The notes: a model not told the origin generated them from the letters alone. Positions 39,001 through 50,911 are shown, counted from the first letter of the stretch. The stretch is 64,000 nt of DNA from Selaginella tamariscina (GCA_003024785.1 PUQB01000258.1:1-64000); one strand, 5' to 3'. Program-made: numbers and translations.

Positions 39001-39800
39001 AATTCACTAAAGGATGCTTCGACCCATAACGTATGGAAGTTGACTCATGACACTGGCTAAACGCAACTACTCGGCAACCAACAAAGAATGCATGGCGGTT
39101 ATCTATGGGGTATCTAAGTTTCGCACTACCTTCTGGACAACCACTTCATACTGATCGTAGATCACCACACTTTGCTTTACCTCGTGAACAAACCGCAGCT
39201 CACTAGGCAGTTGGCTCGGTGGATACTCCTCTTGCAGGAATTTGAGTTTACCGTAGTCTATAAGTAGGTAAGCTGCATGTATCATTGGACCTCCTCTCTC
39301 GGATAACAAGCCGCGAACCACCTTATTCGACATACCAAACGCTGACCTCTTCAAGCAACTGTTGAACAAGCCACCTTACCACGAGCCGACGACTGACCTG
39401 GACATTCCAGTGTGGCAACAGCCCAATACGGCGCTACCTCACCAACGGGTTAAACAACCTCTCTAGAACATCAGTGACACATAAATAGAGCCTTACCCGA
39501 AGGTGCTTACCATTCCAGCTGATCAGGGATCAATTGAGGGATGACATACTTCAGAATGCCTACTGACCTAGGAAATTCCCAAGATTGTCGACACAGCTCA
39601 CATGGGACTGGGGGCAGGACACTTTGGGGAAGAGACAAAATGGCCAAGAAAATCTTATAAACTAGGCTTTGGTAGCCAATAATTTTCTAGGACACTACCA
39701 AGGTAGCAAGAAGCTATACCGATTGTCCAACATAATATAGACAAACCTATAGCAGGCCAATGCATGGAGTACCACCCTCAACAGGAATGGCGGTATTTGA
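39000..39800 (+). mobile_element. Ty3/gypsy remnant (RNase H and integrase start), broken fossil
   Basis: The plus strand shows gypsy RNase H-like pieces (RQLARWILLLQEFEF, ILIVDHHTLLYLVNKP) followed by an integrase zinc-finger-like start. It is heavily broken and old. An LTR-like repeat follows at 39,808. No 5' part is seen. Confidence 0.65.
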
Positions 39801-39807
39801 GAAGTGG

Positions 39808-40545
39808 GGTCATATAACCCATGATATTATAATTTTATTATAACTTTTATTTTTACTTTAAAATAATTATTGTTACCTACTTAATTATGTTGGCAAACCA
39901 TATATATGTAATGACCTTAGTATTTAAGGGTTTATCCTTATATACCTTGTTAAAAATTTCTAGGCAAAGATAACACTTAACTTTTTTTAAAAAATTATTA
40001 CACTTGTTTTTTTTTTCATATCTTAATTAAGTTATTAATTAATTTAAATAAGTTTGACATGTCAAAAACACCTTTAAGGATTGACAAACTCTAGGGTTGC
40101 CTTAACCTTAAGCAAGTTAAGATTTAAGAATTGTTAAATTAAAAACTCACTAAGTATATTTTCATTAAGAATGAAATTCTATATTAGTTCACTTTACAAA
40201 ACGAAAATAAAAAGGCATTTATCATATATATTAAGTGAGAGTACTTAGGTTTATAATTAAATTGAGTTTGACATATTAAATTTAGTGTAAAACCGTTACA
40301 TATGTCAGTCCCTAGAACCCCTGATTGTAACTCATCTCATTATTAAGGGGCTGGCCATTCCGTACCAATTCACTTATACGTATAAGAAAGAGGGGCTCTA
40401 TCAAATAAATAAGGTAAAATATGTAGGAATAAAGTTCCTATATTCATAACTGAACTCGTTATTCAGTAAGCTCTAATTTGTGTCGTTAAGACTCAACCGT
40501 CTGTTGTACCGTCCTAATTTTCAAATAAACACATTTGGAGTAACT
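39808..40545 (+). repeat. Old LTR-like repeat, copy 1
   Basis: The part at 39,808-40,245 aligns with 47,537-47,942 (shared landmarks TTAAAAACTCAC(C/T)AAGTATATT, TTAGTTCACTTTACAAAA, CATATATTAAG). It lies just 3' of a gypsy remnant, so it is probably that family's LTR; the ends are not resolved. The right part (ACCCCTGATTGTAACTC, AAGGGGCTGG) has no partner here. Confidence 0.55.
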
Positions 40546-40670
40546 TACTTTAACATTAACAAATCAATCAATCAATCGTATATTATGTATCTGTAGTAAT
40601 GCATTATCATTTATATAATTTATATTAGTAATTTACTGCATTGTATGCACATATACGTGCGGGTACGTAC

Positions 40671-41750
40671 CTGTAGAACTCTGGCATGTACTTAACAATA
40701 AACTGGGGATATGCAAGTGCGCCAAAGGCCAGCATTGCTTCCTTTTGAAGCGTTGCAAGACGGCATGCAAAGACCTTCAGAAAACGTAGAAACTTTATAC
40801 ATGAGAGAGTGTTATATGTATGTGCATATGCATTAATTTGATTATACATAACATGAAAGTACATAAGCATAATTATAATGATAATAATTTGCTTACCGTG
40901 ATGAGAAACCAGGGACCGCAGGATCCTCCTCGCCACTATAAACTTCCATTAAGGATAATAAAACCCGCATTGGCTGTCGGCAAAACACATTTAGTGTCAA
41001 ATCTATACAATAGCATGAATATAAACTACAATGCAAGCAAGATTTACCGATTAAAAGTATTAGAATATAAAAGCGTCCACAGCCAACAAAAAAGCTAGAG
41101 TAGATCTCTCTCTCTCTTCTCTCTCCATCTGTGTGTGGGTGTGCCTGTGTGTCAACACATACCTTGTTCGCAACTGTGGAGTGTTTTTCGTCGAACAGAA
41201 GTGCAGTCTCACGGTAAGTGACTAATCCAGAGTTTTCCACAACAAAATCAGGAATTGCTACATATCCATCCTAGGAAGAGGATATGGAGTCTCGAAATAC
41301 CTGAAAAGAACAGTTTAGTTAAGAAAATGATAGATTTTAAGCATGATTACTAACTCTGTAGAAAGGCAGTGTTTTTAAAGCCACGTCCAAGGCAAACTTG
41401 CCTAGCTCGACTTTTGAAGGCTCGGTATACACGCGCTGCATAAAATAAAGCGCTTCATGTATTAATTACGTCCGCCATACTACGAAATGAAATAAAATGT
41501 TTATGTTCGCACCTATATATACGTATAAAGTACTGTATTGTTTCGCGTATGTTAAGTCCGAACATTTGTATACATACAATATTACAAACTTCTACATATA
41601 AATCTCATCAAAATATGTGGTGTATTCTGTATAAATATATATGTCCGTAATATTGTGATAAACTATGTTGTATGGATGTAATAGTTTCGTATAGAACATC
41701 TGCTATGCATTGTATATACGCACGCACGCACGCACACATACCTACATACA

Positions 41751-41796
<46 letters not shown>

Positions 41797-42076
41797 TATA
41801 TGTTTGTGTGTGTGTGTGTGTGTGACAGCATGTATAGCGAATTAATTATTAGATAGATTAACTGACATAAAAATTTAGATAAAAACTTACCCTCCGTGGT
41901 AGTTCCCTCCAGGTAGCTCAACACTCCAACCACAACGGCTACCAGATAAGTAGACATAATAGGTGTCTGTTGAAACTCGATTGTCTTAGTGTTCACATTA
42001 ACAGTTCATATTTCATAGGCATATTCGACAGAACAACACGATCAGAAGGTGCATCCACTGCAATCTTGAAGGTAGC
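40671..42076 (-). pseudogene. M1 aminopeptidase locus, block 3: middle exons, catalytic exon missing
   Basis: Minus-strand exons: 41,891-42,076 (TFKIAVDAPSDRVVLSNMP, then STYLVAVVVGVLSYLEG), 41,355-41,435 (VYTEPSKVELGKFALDVALK), 41,163-41,300 (YFETPYPLPRMDM, then ENSGLVTYRETALLFDEKHS), 40,897-40,973 (a C-terminal-type exon, VLLSLMEVYSGEEDPAV) and 40,671-40,774 (unplaced, LATLQKEAMLAFGALAYPQF). In plant APM1 the substrate-binding GAMEN motif precedes GLVTYRETALL; here it is reduced to VVEN. The next exon, which should carry the zinc site HExxH...E, is absent. Single-base shifts occur after NMPMKYE and after RMDM. These exons should sit between 44,431 and 44,230 in gene order but lie 3' of the C-terminal block. 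Confidence 0.75.
40836..41120. repeat. Local duplication inside the aminopeptidase locus, copy A
   Basis: About 280 bp covering an intron-exon-intron piece that ends in a CT run matches 44,114-44,397 in the same orientation. Both contain the exon QPMR...EVYSGE(E)DPAV. Copy B is shorter by about 24 bp in the exon. Confidence 0.85.
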
Positions 42077-42179
42077 CTGTGTGTATTATGAAAACAATTT
42101 AGTATTAGTCTTAAAACAGTACTACGTATGTATGATATAAGTGTAAAACCATGTACCATCGTCATTATGTAATCTCTTT

Positions 42180-42835
42180 CCAGATGGTTTCAAAGTTGGT
42201 GTGAGCAAGATCCAGTGCATTGCAGAGCGCTCGAGTTGTTTTTGAAAACCGCACTTCTCTATTTGTTTCTGCATTGTTCATTCCCTGTACAACAGCTGTC
42301 GGAATCGAAATTCACCTAGCAATTGCATAAAACACCCAAGATAAGCATACAATTAGAATCTGTGTGTTGTTTGTAATAAGTGTAATGAAAGTTTCACCTG
42401 TTCTTGTGCAAGCACGTTTGAAGGGACTTCCTCGCAAACATAACAAGAGCTTCCAATGTAACTTCTCTAAGCTCAGCAGATTGGCCATCCATGTTGTTGA
42501 GAAGCATTCTGATAAGCTCTGGTCTCTGTGGGCTCAATAGCAGCAACTTTCGAATGACTGGCTTCAATAACACGAGAGCCAGAGTCTGCATCAATGCAGC
42601 TTTGATCTGGAACTTCGCTGCAAGATCGAATGATAGCCATTTCTGAACCAGCTCCTAGTATTAATACGGAGTTAACGCGTATGTACAAGAATCCATCATA
42701 TATCAAAATGTGTGATATCTATATAGAAATCCATATTGTGAATGAACCTGTTTTCTCTGGGCATCCTTAGCATCGAGAGAGTTCCATCCGGCATTGGCAA
42801 GCTCCGCAGAGGTGTATACTAGGAAAAGAGGTAGA
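42180..42835 (-). pseudogene. Unplaced exons within the aminopeptidase locus
   Basis: Three exon-like stretches on the minus strand: about 42,749-42,828 (YTSAELANAGWNSLDAKDAQ), about 42,400-42,650 (ELVQKWLSFDLAAKFQIKAA, LLLLSPQRPELIRMLLNNMD, ELREVTLEALVMFARKSL) and about 42,184-42,300 (TAVVQGMNNAETNREVRFSK, TTRALCNALDLAHTNFETIW). They have good splice borders (for example GTGAAACTTTC at 42,399) and a helical look. The second may be a diverged HEAT-like or ERAP1-C-like segment. I cannot assign them to the aminopeptidase or to another gene with confidence. Confidence 0.4.
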
Positions 42836-43079
42836 TTTTAATTGGCTGCGGAGGGTCTACATACAGAGATATATATTCTCAAAAGACTTACTTCATCAGA
42901 GAAAATCAAGTCCAGCTTCCCAAACAACCACAGGGTCCTTTGATGATGCCAAAGCAGCTACATTTAAAACACGAAACATTAAAAGCTTATAAAATACCAT
43001 AGGAAATAAATGTACAAATAATGCATAGTAGATATATAAAAAATGATTAGGCTGTACACACACTTGAAAGCGACTAATA

Positions 43080-43082
43080 TAC

Positions 43083-43128
<46 letters not shown>

Positions 43129-43133
43129 ACAGT
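43080..43133. repeat. (CT)n(CA)n microsatellite
   Basis: CT run then CA run inside an intron of the aminopeptidase locus, next to the PPR fragment. Confidence 0.9.
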
Positions 43134-43145
43134 GTTAACATTTCA

Positions 43146-43264
43146 ACAGAACATGGACAAGCTCAGTCAAGGGATTCTTCCACGTTTGCAGCCGCATTAG
43201 ATGCATGCACGGACTTGAAAGACTTAAGACAAGGCAAAAAGATTCATGAGATATTCTCTCCATG
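43146..43264 (+). pseudogene. PPR protein fragment inside an aminopeptidase intron, antisense
   Basis: The plus strand encodes about 38 residues with SRDSSTFAAALDACTDLKDL and RQGKKIHEI, the standard sequence of a plant PPR (PLS-type) repeat, followed by a stop. It is only about one repeat long, has no start or flanking repeats, and lies antisense to the aminopeptidase exons between 43,336 and 42,957. It is a stray gene fragment. Confidence 0.7.
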
Positions 43265-44113
43265 AATATGATGTAAACATAGTGAAAAAAAATACACATA
43301 TATAGACATGCATATACATATAAACCGTAACTTACGTAATATTCGCGTCCTCTCCTGGCTAAGATCTGTTTCTCTATAAACTCTAAGTAGATCATTATAT
43401 CCAGACTTATCCGATGCCGTTACCCCAGTCATAACTGCGGTATATGCAGCCTGGAAGCAGAATAACAATACACGATATCACATGCACATATACCGCAAAT
43501 ATATGCGATATATACACAAATACAGTAAAGTGTATTGTATGTATATTACAACATACAATGCAGTGTTCACAATATATGTGTATATATAGGCATTAGCGTA
43601 TAAGCTTTATACATAACTATATTTAATAAATAGATGCACGATACATACAGATACATATGTATGTATTATACCTTTCTTATGTCTGCAGGCAGTCTTGGAG
43701 TGCTTCTATCATCTAGAAATGCGTAAGAGCGCTCTCTAGCTTCAGCTATAGTTGCCTCATGTCCAAATGTTACTAAAGCAGACATAAGGTCACCCCTTAG
43801 CATGGAGATTAATTCGTTCTCTCCCTGTAGTGCATCCCATCCAATTTTCCTAACAAAATTAAAACTTAAATAATGAACTAGTATATAATTAATAACTCGA
43901 GATAACACTTACATATATGTATATGTTAACACTTAGATATTGATTGATTATTAGCTTACTTGGCGGGGCCAAGAAGAATTCTTGAAAGAAAACCCTTGGT
44001 ATCCTCTGAAACTGCAGGAATAGCATCCGCTAATATCCCCGAGACACCAAGAGCTACCTATTGTGAAATAACAAACAAACAGTTGATATAGCACTATTAA
44101 ACTCTAATCATTA

Positions 44114-44359
44114 TTTGATTATACATAACATGAAAGTACATAAGCATAATTATAATGATAATAATTTGCTTACCGTGATGAGAGAACCAAGGACGGCAGG
44201 ATCCTCGCCACTATAAACTTCCCGCATTGGCTGTCGGCAAAACACATTTAGTATGTATGTAAATCTATAACAATAGCATGAATATAAACTAAAGATTTAT
44301 CGCAACCGGTTAAAAGTATTAGTATATAAAAGCGTCCACAGCCAACAAAAAGCTAGAGT

Positions 44360-44397
<38 letters not shown>
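44114..44397. repeat. Local duplication inside the aminopeptidase locus, copy B
   Basis: Partner of 40,836-41,120. It ends in a (CT)n run at 44,361-44,397. This copy carries the exon that is in the expected position before the block 2 C-terminal exons, so it may be the original location. Confidence 0.85.
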
Positions 44398-44401
<4 letters not shown>

Positions 44402-44430
44402 CTGTGTACCAATACATAGAATATATTTAC

Positions 44431-45755
44431 CTTGAAAGATGGCTCATCCCACGAAGCCTCAAACTGGGTGACTGCCATATTACGTTTCTCTTCACCAACA
44501 GCGTATGAGCTCCTGTAGAAACCCTTCATTTGATCGTTGAGTTTCCCCTTGTACTTCATGGACAGTATCCCTTTCCCCGTTTGAAAAACTTCATTGAATT
44601 TTAGCACCAAAAGCTCGTCTTCAGCAACCAGCTTTAGGGTCGGCTTTAACACCTACAAGAAACACAAACACAAATTAGGAAAAACACAAAATAAATAACA
44701 TGTACAAATAAAAAGAAGAATGAGACAATTGCATCTATAAAAGTTGTCCCAATTTGGTTTTTCATATTAAGAATACATACATATATGTATATGTACACGT
44801 GTACACGCATGTATAACGTACATCATCTGAATACATGTTGAACATTATACAAACGTACATTTATGTTGTTTAATGAAACCAATGAACTTAGAGATAAATA
44901 CAAAACACGTTATATATTATTAGGAAAACAATCAGAGTTTCGAAAGAACAACAGACAGAGGGTTTAATATTCATCAAGCCGCACGCGCGCGCACACACAC
45001 AAGGACTTTCAGTTCACACACACAAACACAAGGTCTCAGTTACGTTTTCTTTAAATTCACACTACGTTATAAAGCTTGACCATTAAGTCACATGTAAATA
45101 TTTAAATTTCACATGCAGCTCAAAGTTCAGTCATAAACACACACGCACACATACATGGATCAAGTATTATTTTCAAGCTATTTTCATCATCATCATATTC
45201 GATGGATCAAAGTACCTGATTGGAGGCAGAAACAGAGAACGAAGGCATTGATGATAATCTCGTCCACAAGATCCACCACGTCAAGCTTCCCCTCGAATTC
45301 GCACCTCTCTAGGTCAGTATTCAGGCTGATGTCATAGACACACTTGGGTAGCCTCGGAGAACCAGATTGTTGCTCGTCCTTCATTCTTCCAATTAGATAC
45401 GCGATTGCTAAGACGAATCCGGCAGCTGCGGCAATCCGCATGTTAGAAACGGATGAGAAAGGCATTATTGAGTATTCACAACCTGAATGAAGAAGTCTTG
45501 CAGCGATCAGTGTACCATCCTCACTGTAAAATGAACAAATTTGATGAGAAAATCGAGTACAGAAACCTAAGACACATTCTGAATTGATTGAGCAGGAAAA
45601 AAAAAACGAAAAATCGAACTTTTAAGCAAGATTTTGAAATCAATAAGAAATTTAAGCAGAAAACATGTAAAAATCGACAGAAAAGAGCACGAAATTTAGA
45701 AAATGAAGAGATCGGTGGACACTTACAGTAGAGAAGACGCCGAAGAACATCTCAT
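44431..45755 (-). pseudogene. M1 aminopeptidase locus, block 1: N-terminal exons
   Basis: A possible first exon at 45,727-45,755 (MRCSSASSLL) splices in frame to 45,216-45,523, which contains SNMRIAAAAGFVLAIAYLIG, a likely membrane anchor, then RLPKCVYDISLNTDLERCEF as at the start of APM1-type M1 aminopeptidases. The next exon is 44,431-44,652 (VLKPTLKLVAEDELLVLKFN, KYKGKLNDQMKGFYRSSYAV, RNMAVTQFEA, SWDEPSFK). Compared with the family motif the segment of about eight residues with DARRCFPC before WDEP is missing. An anchored plant M1 aminopeptidase would trim N-terminal residues from peptides; this locus cannot, since the catalytic exon is absent. Confidence 0.78.
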
Positions 45756-47535
45756 TTCATTAAGGGCTTCCGTGCCAGCCCCCAAAACCCAAAACCCAAG
45801 ATGCCGACGAGCCCTAAGCAAAGAACCCTAAACACGATAAACACATTTCGATAACAGTAATAGATTTAAAACAGTAAAAATGTACGAAGGACAATAAACT
45901 ATATGCTAACTATACTTTGCCTACATGATACCTTAAAATATCCATAGGATATTCGTTATACCCTAAAAGTCTTGGACATCAAAGCTTCAATAGGTTTTGT
46001 TATGCTTCAGACCTTGACCGGTCTTTTAATGCCAGGATACTGTTGCATGTCTTCCATGAGCCAATCCAACAAACAGTACAAAATCAAATGAAACTCCAAA
46101 AAAGCCAAACTCCTTGTATAAACACATTTCGATACTGATCATATTGACGGTATCACTGGCGGATCAGACGATCTTTGGCTGTGACATTGTGTACTTTTCC
46201 TAAGAGTGCATGATAGTTATTTTGACACGTTGTAGATTTTTTCAAATCTTGGCGCCCCAACAATTTGAATTTTCCTAAGCAACGATTTTATTTCTTTTTT
46301 AATCAAAATTATTTTTATTGCACTTTAAAATTTTCTACACTTATAATTTAAAATCTATAAATAATTTTGTAAAGTATTGTTTAAAACTCCTCTCCCTCTG
46401 TATCTTAACTTTTTATAACAAATAGTAATTAACTTTTATATATACAATAAATTAACCACAATAATACATATTAGTGTTATCAATAAAGTAATGTAATCCT
46501 TAATATATACCTCACGTTTGTTAGATTTTTAGTCATATTTAATTTAAATTTAAAAGTTACTTAGAATTTGTGTTCAAATGTTCAAAAAATCTACTATATA
46601 TAATAAATTTTTATTATATACATATTATTACATTTAAAATGTGTACTTATATATACATAATATGTCATTGATAACTGTCTATAAATACATTAAAATATAT
46701 TACATTATAAGATTAATAAAATGGATGATGTACATAAGCAGGACACACACACACATATACACACCTAACACACGCACGCACTCACACGGCATGATTATAT
46801 TTGAGTCATCACATACAATAAAAAGCATGTACAGCCAAATATTCTGAAGTGTGATTTTCAATTGATTACTGTTTGTAAATAACCTTTAAACAATTTACAA
46901 AAAATTAGAATGCCTCTTTCACCAAGAAAAAAAGAAAACTAAAATTGTCAAGACATGGAAGCGAATATATATATCATTACATTTCACATCAATATGGAAC
47001 ATGTACAATTAGCTGTACTTTAATATTTCTATTTACAAAATTGATGCGTATATCTATAATTTATTAATTAAAATCTACTCAAACTTCATTCTATATACTA
47101 AACAATTATATAAATTATATTAGTATGCAACATACATATTAATTTAACTAACAGCATCATGACATCTTTAATAAATTATATATATGTAGGATTAATTTTT
47201 CTATCATAAATATTTATATTTATTTAATTATTTTGAGATAGTATATTGTTTTGCAATATCATATTTATAACCGTCCGGCATGTCAAAAATGGCAACTCTT
47301 GCATTTTGGCTAGCATCTGTTTTTCCTTAGATCTTGTTGTGCATAACCTAGTACAGGAGGTTATCTAGGTCCATGCAATTGTAGATGGAGCAACAAACTT
47401 CATTGTGAATGTGGTTGTTTATTACAGTAGAAATTTCATCACCCTACAAATTAAATATACATATAAAATATAATTAAATACAAATTAAAAATACATATTT
47501 TTAATTAAATTAACAAAATGTTAAAATCATAATAT
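45756..47535. other. Intergenic region upstream of the aminopeptidase locus
   Basis: The first part is the likely promoter and 5' untranslated region of the minus-strand locus. The rest is AT-rich with CA microsatellites near 46,743-46,785. No gene seen. Confidence 0.45.
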
Positions 47536-47942
47536 GTGACTCATGACACCATAATTTTTATTATAACCTCTATTTTTACTTTGAAATTGATTACTAAATT
47601 ATGTTGGTAAGCCCTATATACTTAATGCACTTAAGTGTTTAAGGGTATTATCCCTAGATACTTCAAGAAATTTTAAGCGAAGGTAACACTTAACTTTTAA
47701 AAAATTATTACCCATGTTTTCCATGTTTTAATTGGGTTATTAGTTAGTTTAGATGAGTTCGACATGTTAAATATGGGTATAAATAGGGTTGCCCTAACCC
47801 CAAGCCCTAAACCCCTCAGATTAAGGTTTATGAGTCGTTAAGTTAAAAACTCACCAAGTATATTCTCGTTGGGAATGAGATTCTATGTTAGTTCACTTTA
47901 CAAAATAGGAAAACAAGGAGCCTTTATTACATATATTAAGCA
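47536..47942 (+). repeat. Old LTR-like repeat, copy 2, interrupted
   Basis: Aligns with 39,808-40,245. Breaks off at CATATATTAAG and seems to resume after the Tigger insertion near 50,107 (GAGAGTTCTTGGGTT against GAGAGTACTTAGGTT in copy 1). After that the homology fades. Confidence 0.65.
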
Positions 47943-47945
47943 CAA

Positions 47946-50093
47946 TAGAACATGTGTAAATTAAACATTTTAGGACTGGGGACTGTTTAATTAGAGAGGG
48001 TTTGAAATAAGAGAGGACAAAATATAGTAGCATATAATACTGTATTGTAGTATTTTTCTGTACTCAATGGGTTTGCATGGAACTAAGCACACAACCATGT
48101 CAGACAAGATTCGCATCATGTTGTGTTAGCACAAGCAGAAGAATCCAAAGCTGACACACAAGGAGCTTATCAAGTGGTTGCAAGAAAACCATCAAATCAC
48201 TGTCAGTGGAGGCACAATCACCAACACTCTCAAATGTTCTATTGAGCTCCTTGGTAGATTTGAAGATGCAAACTTGAACACCAAGTGCCAGAGGATAGTT
48301 AGGTATCTAAACATAGAGTCAGCCTTTTTTGAGTGGTTCACGATGAACCAAGATTGAATCAATATGAGTGGAGAGAGTGGAGACCTCCTCGAAGAGATTG
48401 AAGCCCAACTTCTCAATTGCCTCTACCATGGACATCAGCCATTCCAATTCTTGAATGGTTGGCTTGAGGCTTTCAAGGAACACCATGGGATTCATTCTTT
48501 CTACCGCTTTGGGGAGAGCGGCTCTATTGACATGGCTATGGTCAACAATGCTCTGCCTACAATCAAGGAGACTCTCGACAATTATGCTCTGTGTGATATA
48601 TACAACATGGATGAAACATGTCTCTTTTACTGCATGCAGGTGAGTATATTCGTTGACCTACATCTTGCTCATGCTCAATTTGTTGATCATCTTTTCTAAA
48701 TAGGCAAACAACTCATTGGCTACCAAGTAGCTAGAGGGACGCAAGCAAAACAAGGAGTGAATTACGCTGGCAGTCTGCTGCAAAGGGGATGGATCCAACA
48801 AGCTGCCCCTGTGGATTATCGGAAAGTACAAGAATCCTTGTTGCTTCAAAAAATGTCAACCAGGCTAACCTTGGGTGCACATACTGAAGCAACACCAAGG
48901 CGTGGATGACCCAAGCAATCTTTGCAGAATGGCTCAAAGCATGGAAAACCGAAAGGTTCTTTTGCTCCTTGACAATTGCAGTGCTCACATCCCATTGGCA
49001 GACATTCTAAACCACGTTCAATTGCAGAACACGATTGTCTTTTACCTCCCACCAAACACCATGTCAAAAATCCAACCATGTGATGCAGGAGTTATCATAA
49101 GCATCAAGGCATACTATTGTAGGCGTTTCAGCCACTCCTACTTCAGCCGTCTCGAAGACCAAGTTGAATCCCTTGAGAAGGATTTTTTTTTATGGTTTTT
49201 TTATAATATGCTTAACCATTATAATTAGTCCAAAGTTCAACCATTGGTTTTCTACATGTTTTTTTAGAGGATTTCCTCCCAAAATCGCGACACTCGCTCC
49301 AAATATCAGATTTTTGTTGAGAAATCTCAAGTTCTATAATGATCTTCGTCTTGTGCTTCAAGTGATTTGCATGGCTATCTCAGCCTGCACTTTTGATGTG
49401 AAGCTAGAGATGATTCACAATTGTTTCTGTCACTACAAGATCCAAACTGAGGACGTAGCTACACAAGATGTCCCTGAAGAGGACCTCATTGACAATGAGG
49501 TCACACAAGACTTGCAGTCCTAGATTCAACAACTCGACTACCAAAACCCCATGGCCATCAACTTCCTACTAAACTACCTGGAGGAGGAAGTTGTTGCCTT
49601 TGTGCCAATAGTCGATGACTTTGTTGAAGGCGCTTGCATGCTTATGAACCTACTACAAATGATGCCAAGGTGTAGACAACAATGACAATATTGAACTAGT
49701 CAAGGTCACTCCTTTCGAGGCACTCAAGATGCTCAAGTTCGTTAGAGACTTTTTGGCTACAACAAGATGAGCATAGTGTAGACTTCATTGCAACCCTCCG
49801 CAATATGAAGGACAAGGCTGGCCTTATCAAGACACATCAGCTGAAGAAGCATCTTTGACTTCTTTCCTCGTGTCTAGTACTTTTTTATTAGGTCATAGTA
49901 GGTTAGATTATCTATTTTCATGTGCCATATATAGGAAAATTCAGTTAAAAAATCATCGGGACTAAAGCACAATATTTAATTTTTTAAATTTTAGAGGGTT
50001 TTTAATTTAAGTATGGGGCTTGAGTTGGACCATGATTTTTATTTAATTTAGAGAGGGTTTTAATTTACACAAGTTTAATTTAGACAGGTTCTA
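47946..50093 (+). mobile_element. pogo/Tigger-type DNA transposon, decayed
   Basis: Terminal inverted repeats TAGAAC(A/C)TGT(G/C)TAAATTAAAC at 47,946-47,966 and 50,073-50,093. The plus strand encodes a helix-turn-helix (PKLTHKELIKWLQENHQITV, near 48,139-48,200), an uninterrupted frame from 48,364, and the three catalytic aspartates in context: YNMDETCLFY (near 48,600), LLLDNCSAH (near 48,960) and SKIQPCDAG (near 49,066). A possible intron starts at GTGAGTATATT (48,640). At least two in-frame stops precede 48,364 and the part between the first and second aspartates is shifted, so the transposase is dead. It lies inside the old repeat. Confidence 0.82.
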
Positions 50094-50099
50094 CTATAT

Positions 50100-50340
50100 T
50101 GCATGTAGTGAGAGTTCTTGGGTTCATACTAAGCTTGTTATTCTTCTACTGGACCATTTGTTGTGTTGCCTCAATTTACAAACAATAGGGGTACGTCCCA
50201 CCTTTAGGGTAGCCTATCCTTAATTTTGGTGAATCCATGCCTGGGAGGTCTTGTTGGATTGCATGTTCCAAGGGTCAAAAGTTGAGGCATGTTCAACCTC
50301 CTCCTCCACGTTAAGCTAAAAGTATCACTCACAATTAAGC
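50100..50340. other. Short non-coding stretch between two insertions
   Basis: Likely the rest of the old repeat after the Tigger insertion. It ends in TAAGC (50,336-50,340), the left target-site duplication of the chromovirus. Confidence 0.5.
50336..50340. repeat. Chromovirus target-site duplication, left
   Basis: TAAGC, repeated at 56,369-56,373. Confidence 0.85.
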
Positions 50341-50911
50341 TGTCAAGCCACAATCCAGGAACCAGGAAGAGAGTAGGATTCCAAGAACAAGAAGGCTTGA
50401 CTCAGGAGCAAGACGGAGAGCAAGACAGGAACTTAGGAACTCAAGAGTAAGATCAGGCGTAGGACAGGATCCAGGAGCAAGACAGGAGGATCCGGGAGCA
50501 AGACAAGAAGGCGCAGGACAGGATCCAGGAACAAGACAGAAATAGGACAGGATCCTGGAGCGAGACAAGGAAAGAACAAGAAGCAAGACAAGAAAGACAA
50601 GACAAGATTGATCGTAGTAAGACTGGTGTTGATAGTAACTGATTATACAACAATTAGGTTGGAGCTTTTATGTTCACAACTCCAAGAGCTAATCTAGGCA
50701 TGAGTGCTAAAAGTGGTTGCATGCATGTAAAGTGGCTACATGCATGCAGAGGCTAAGATGAGTCCACATGTCCCTTATCCTCTAGGCATATCCTATGGTA
50801 TATCCTGTAGGAATATCCTACGACCGTATCTTGTATCCGGAATCCCTGTAGAAATATCCTGCAACCCGTATCATGTATCCGAAATCCTATATCCTGTATC
50901 GGGTCGTGACA
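50341..50911 (-). repeat. Chromovirus 3' LTR (571 bp)
   Basis: On the element strand it starts TGTCACGACCCGATACAGG and ends GTGGCTTGACA. Rich in AGGA/CAGGATCC-type short repeats. Matches 55,792-56,368. Confidence 0.9.

Larger units (their letters stand above)
42881..44230 (-). pseudogene. M1 aminopeptidase locus, block 2: ERAP1-C-type C-terminal exons
   Basis: Minus-strand exons with GT-AG borders: 44,174-44,230 (PMREVYSGEDPAVLGSLIT), 43,960-44,057 (VALGVSGILADAIPAVSEDT), 43,672-43,859 (KIGWDALQGENELISMLRGD, ATIAEARERSYAFLDDRSTP, RLPADIRK), 43,336-43,451 (AAYTAVMTGVTASDKSGYND, LLRVYRETDLSQERTRIL) and about 42,900-42,957 (AALASSKDPVVVWEAGLDFL). These are in the order expected of the plant APM1 C-terminal helical domain. 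They follow directly on the N-terminal exons, with the whole catalytic middle absent between. A stop from a small shift closes the last exon. Confidence 0.8.
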
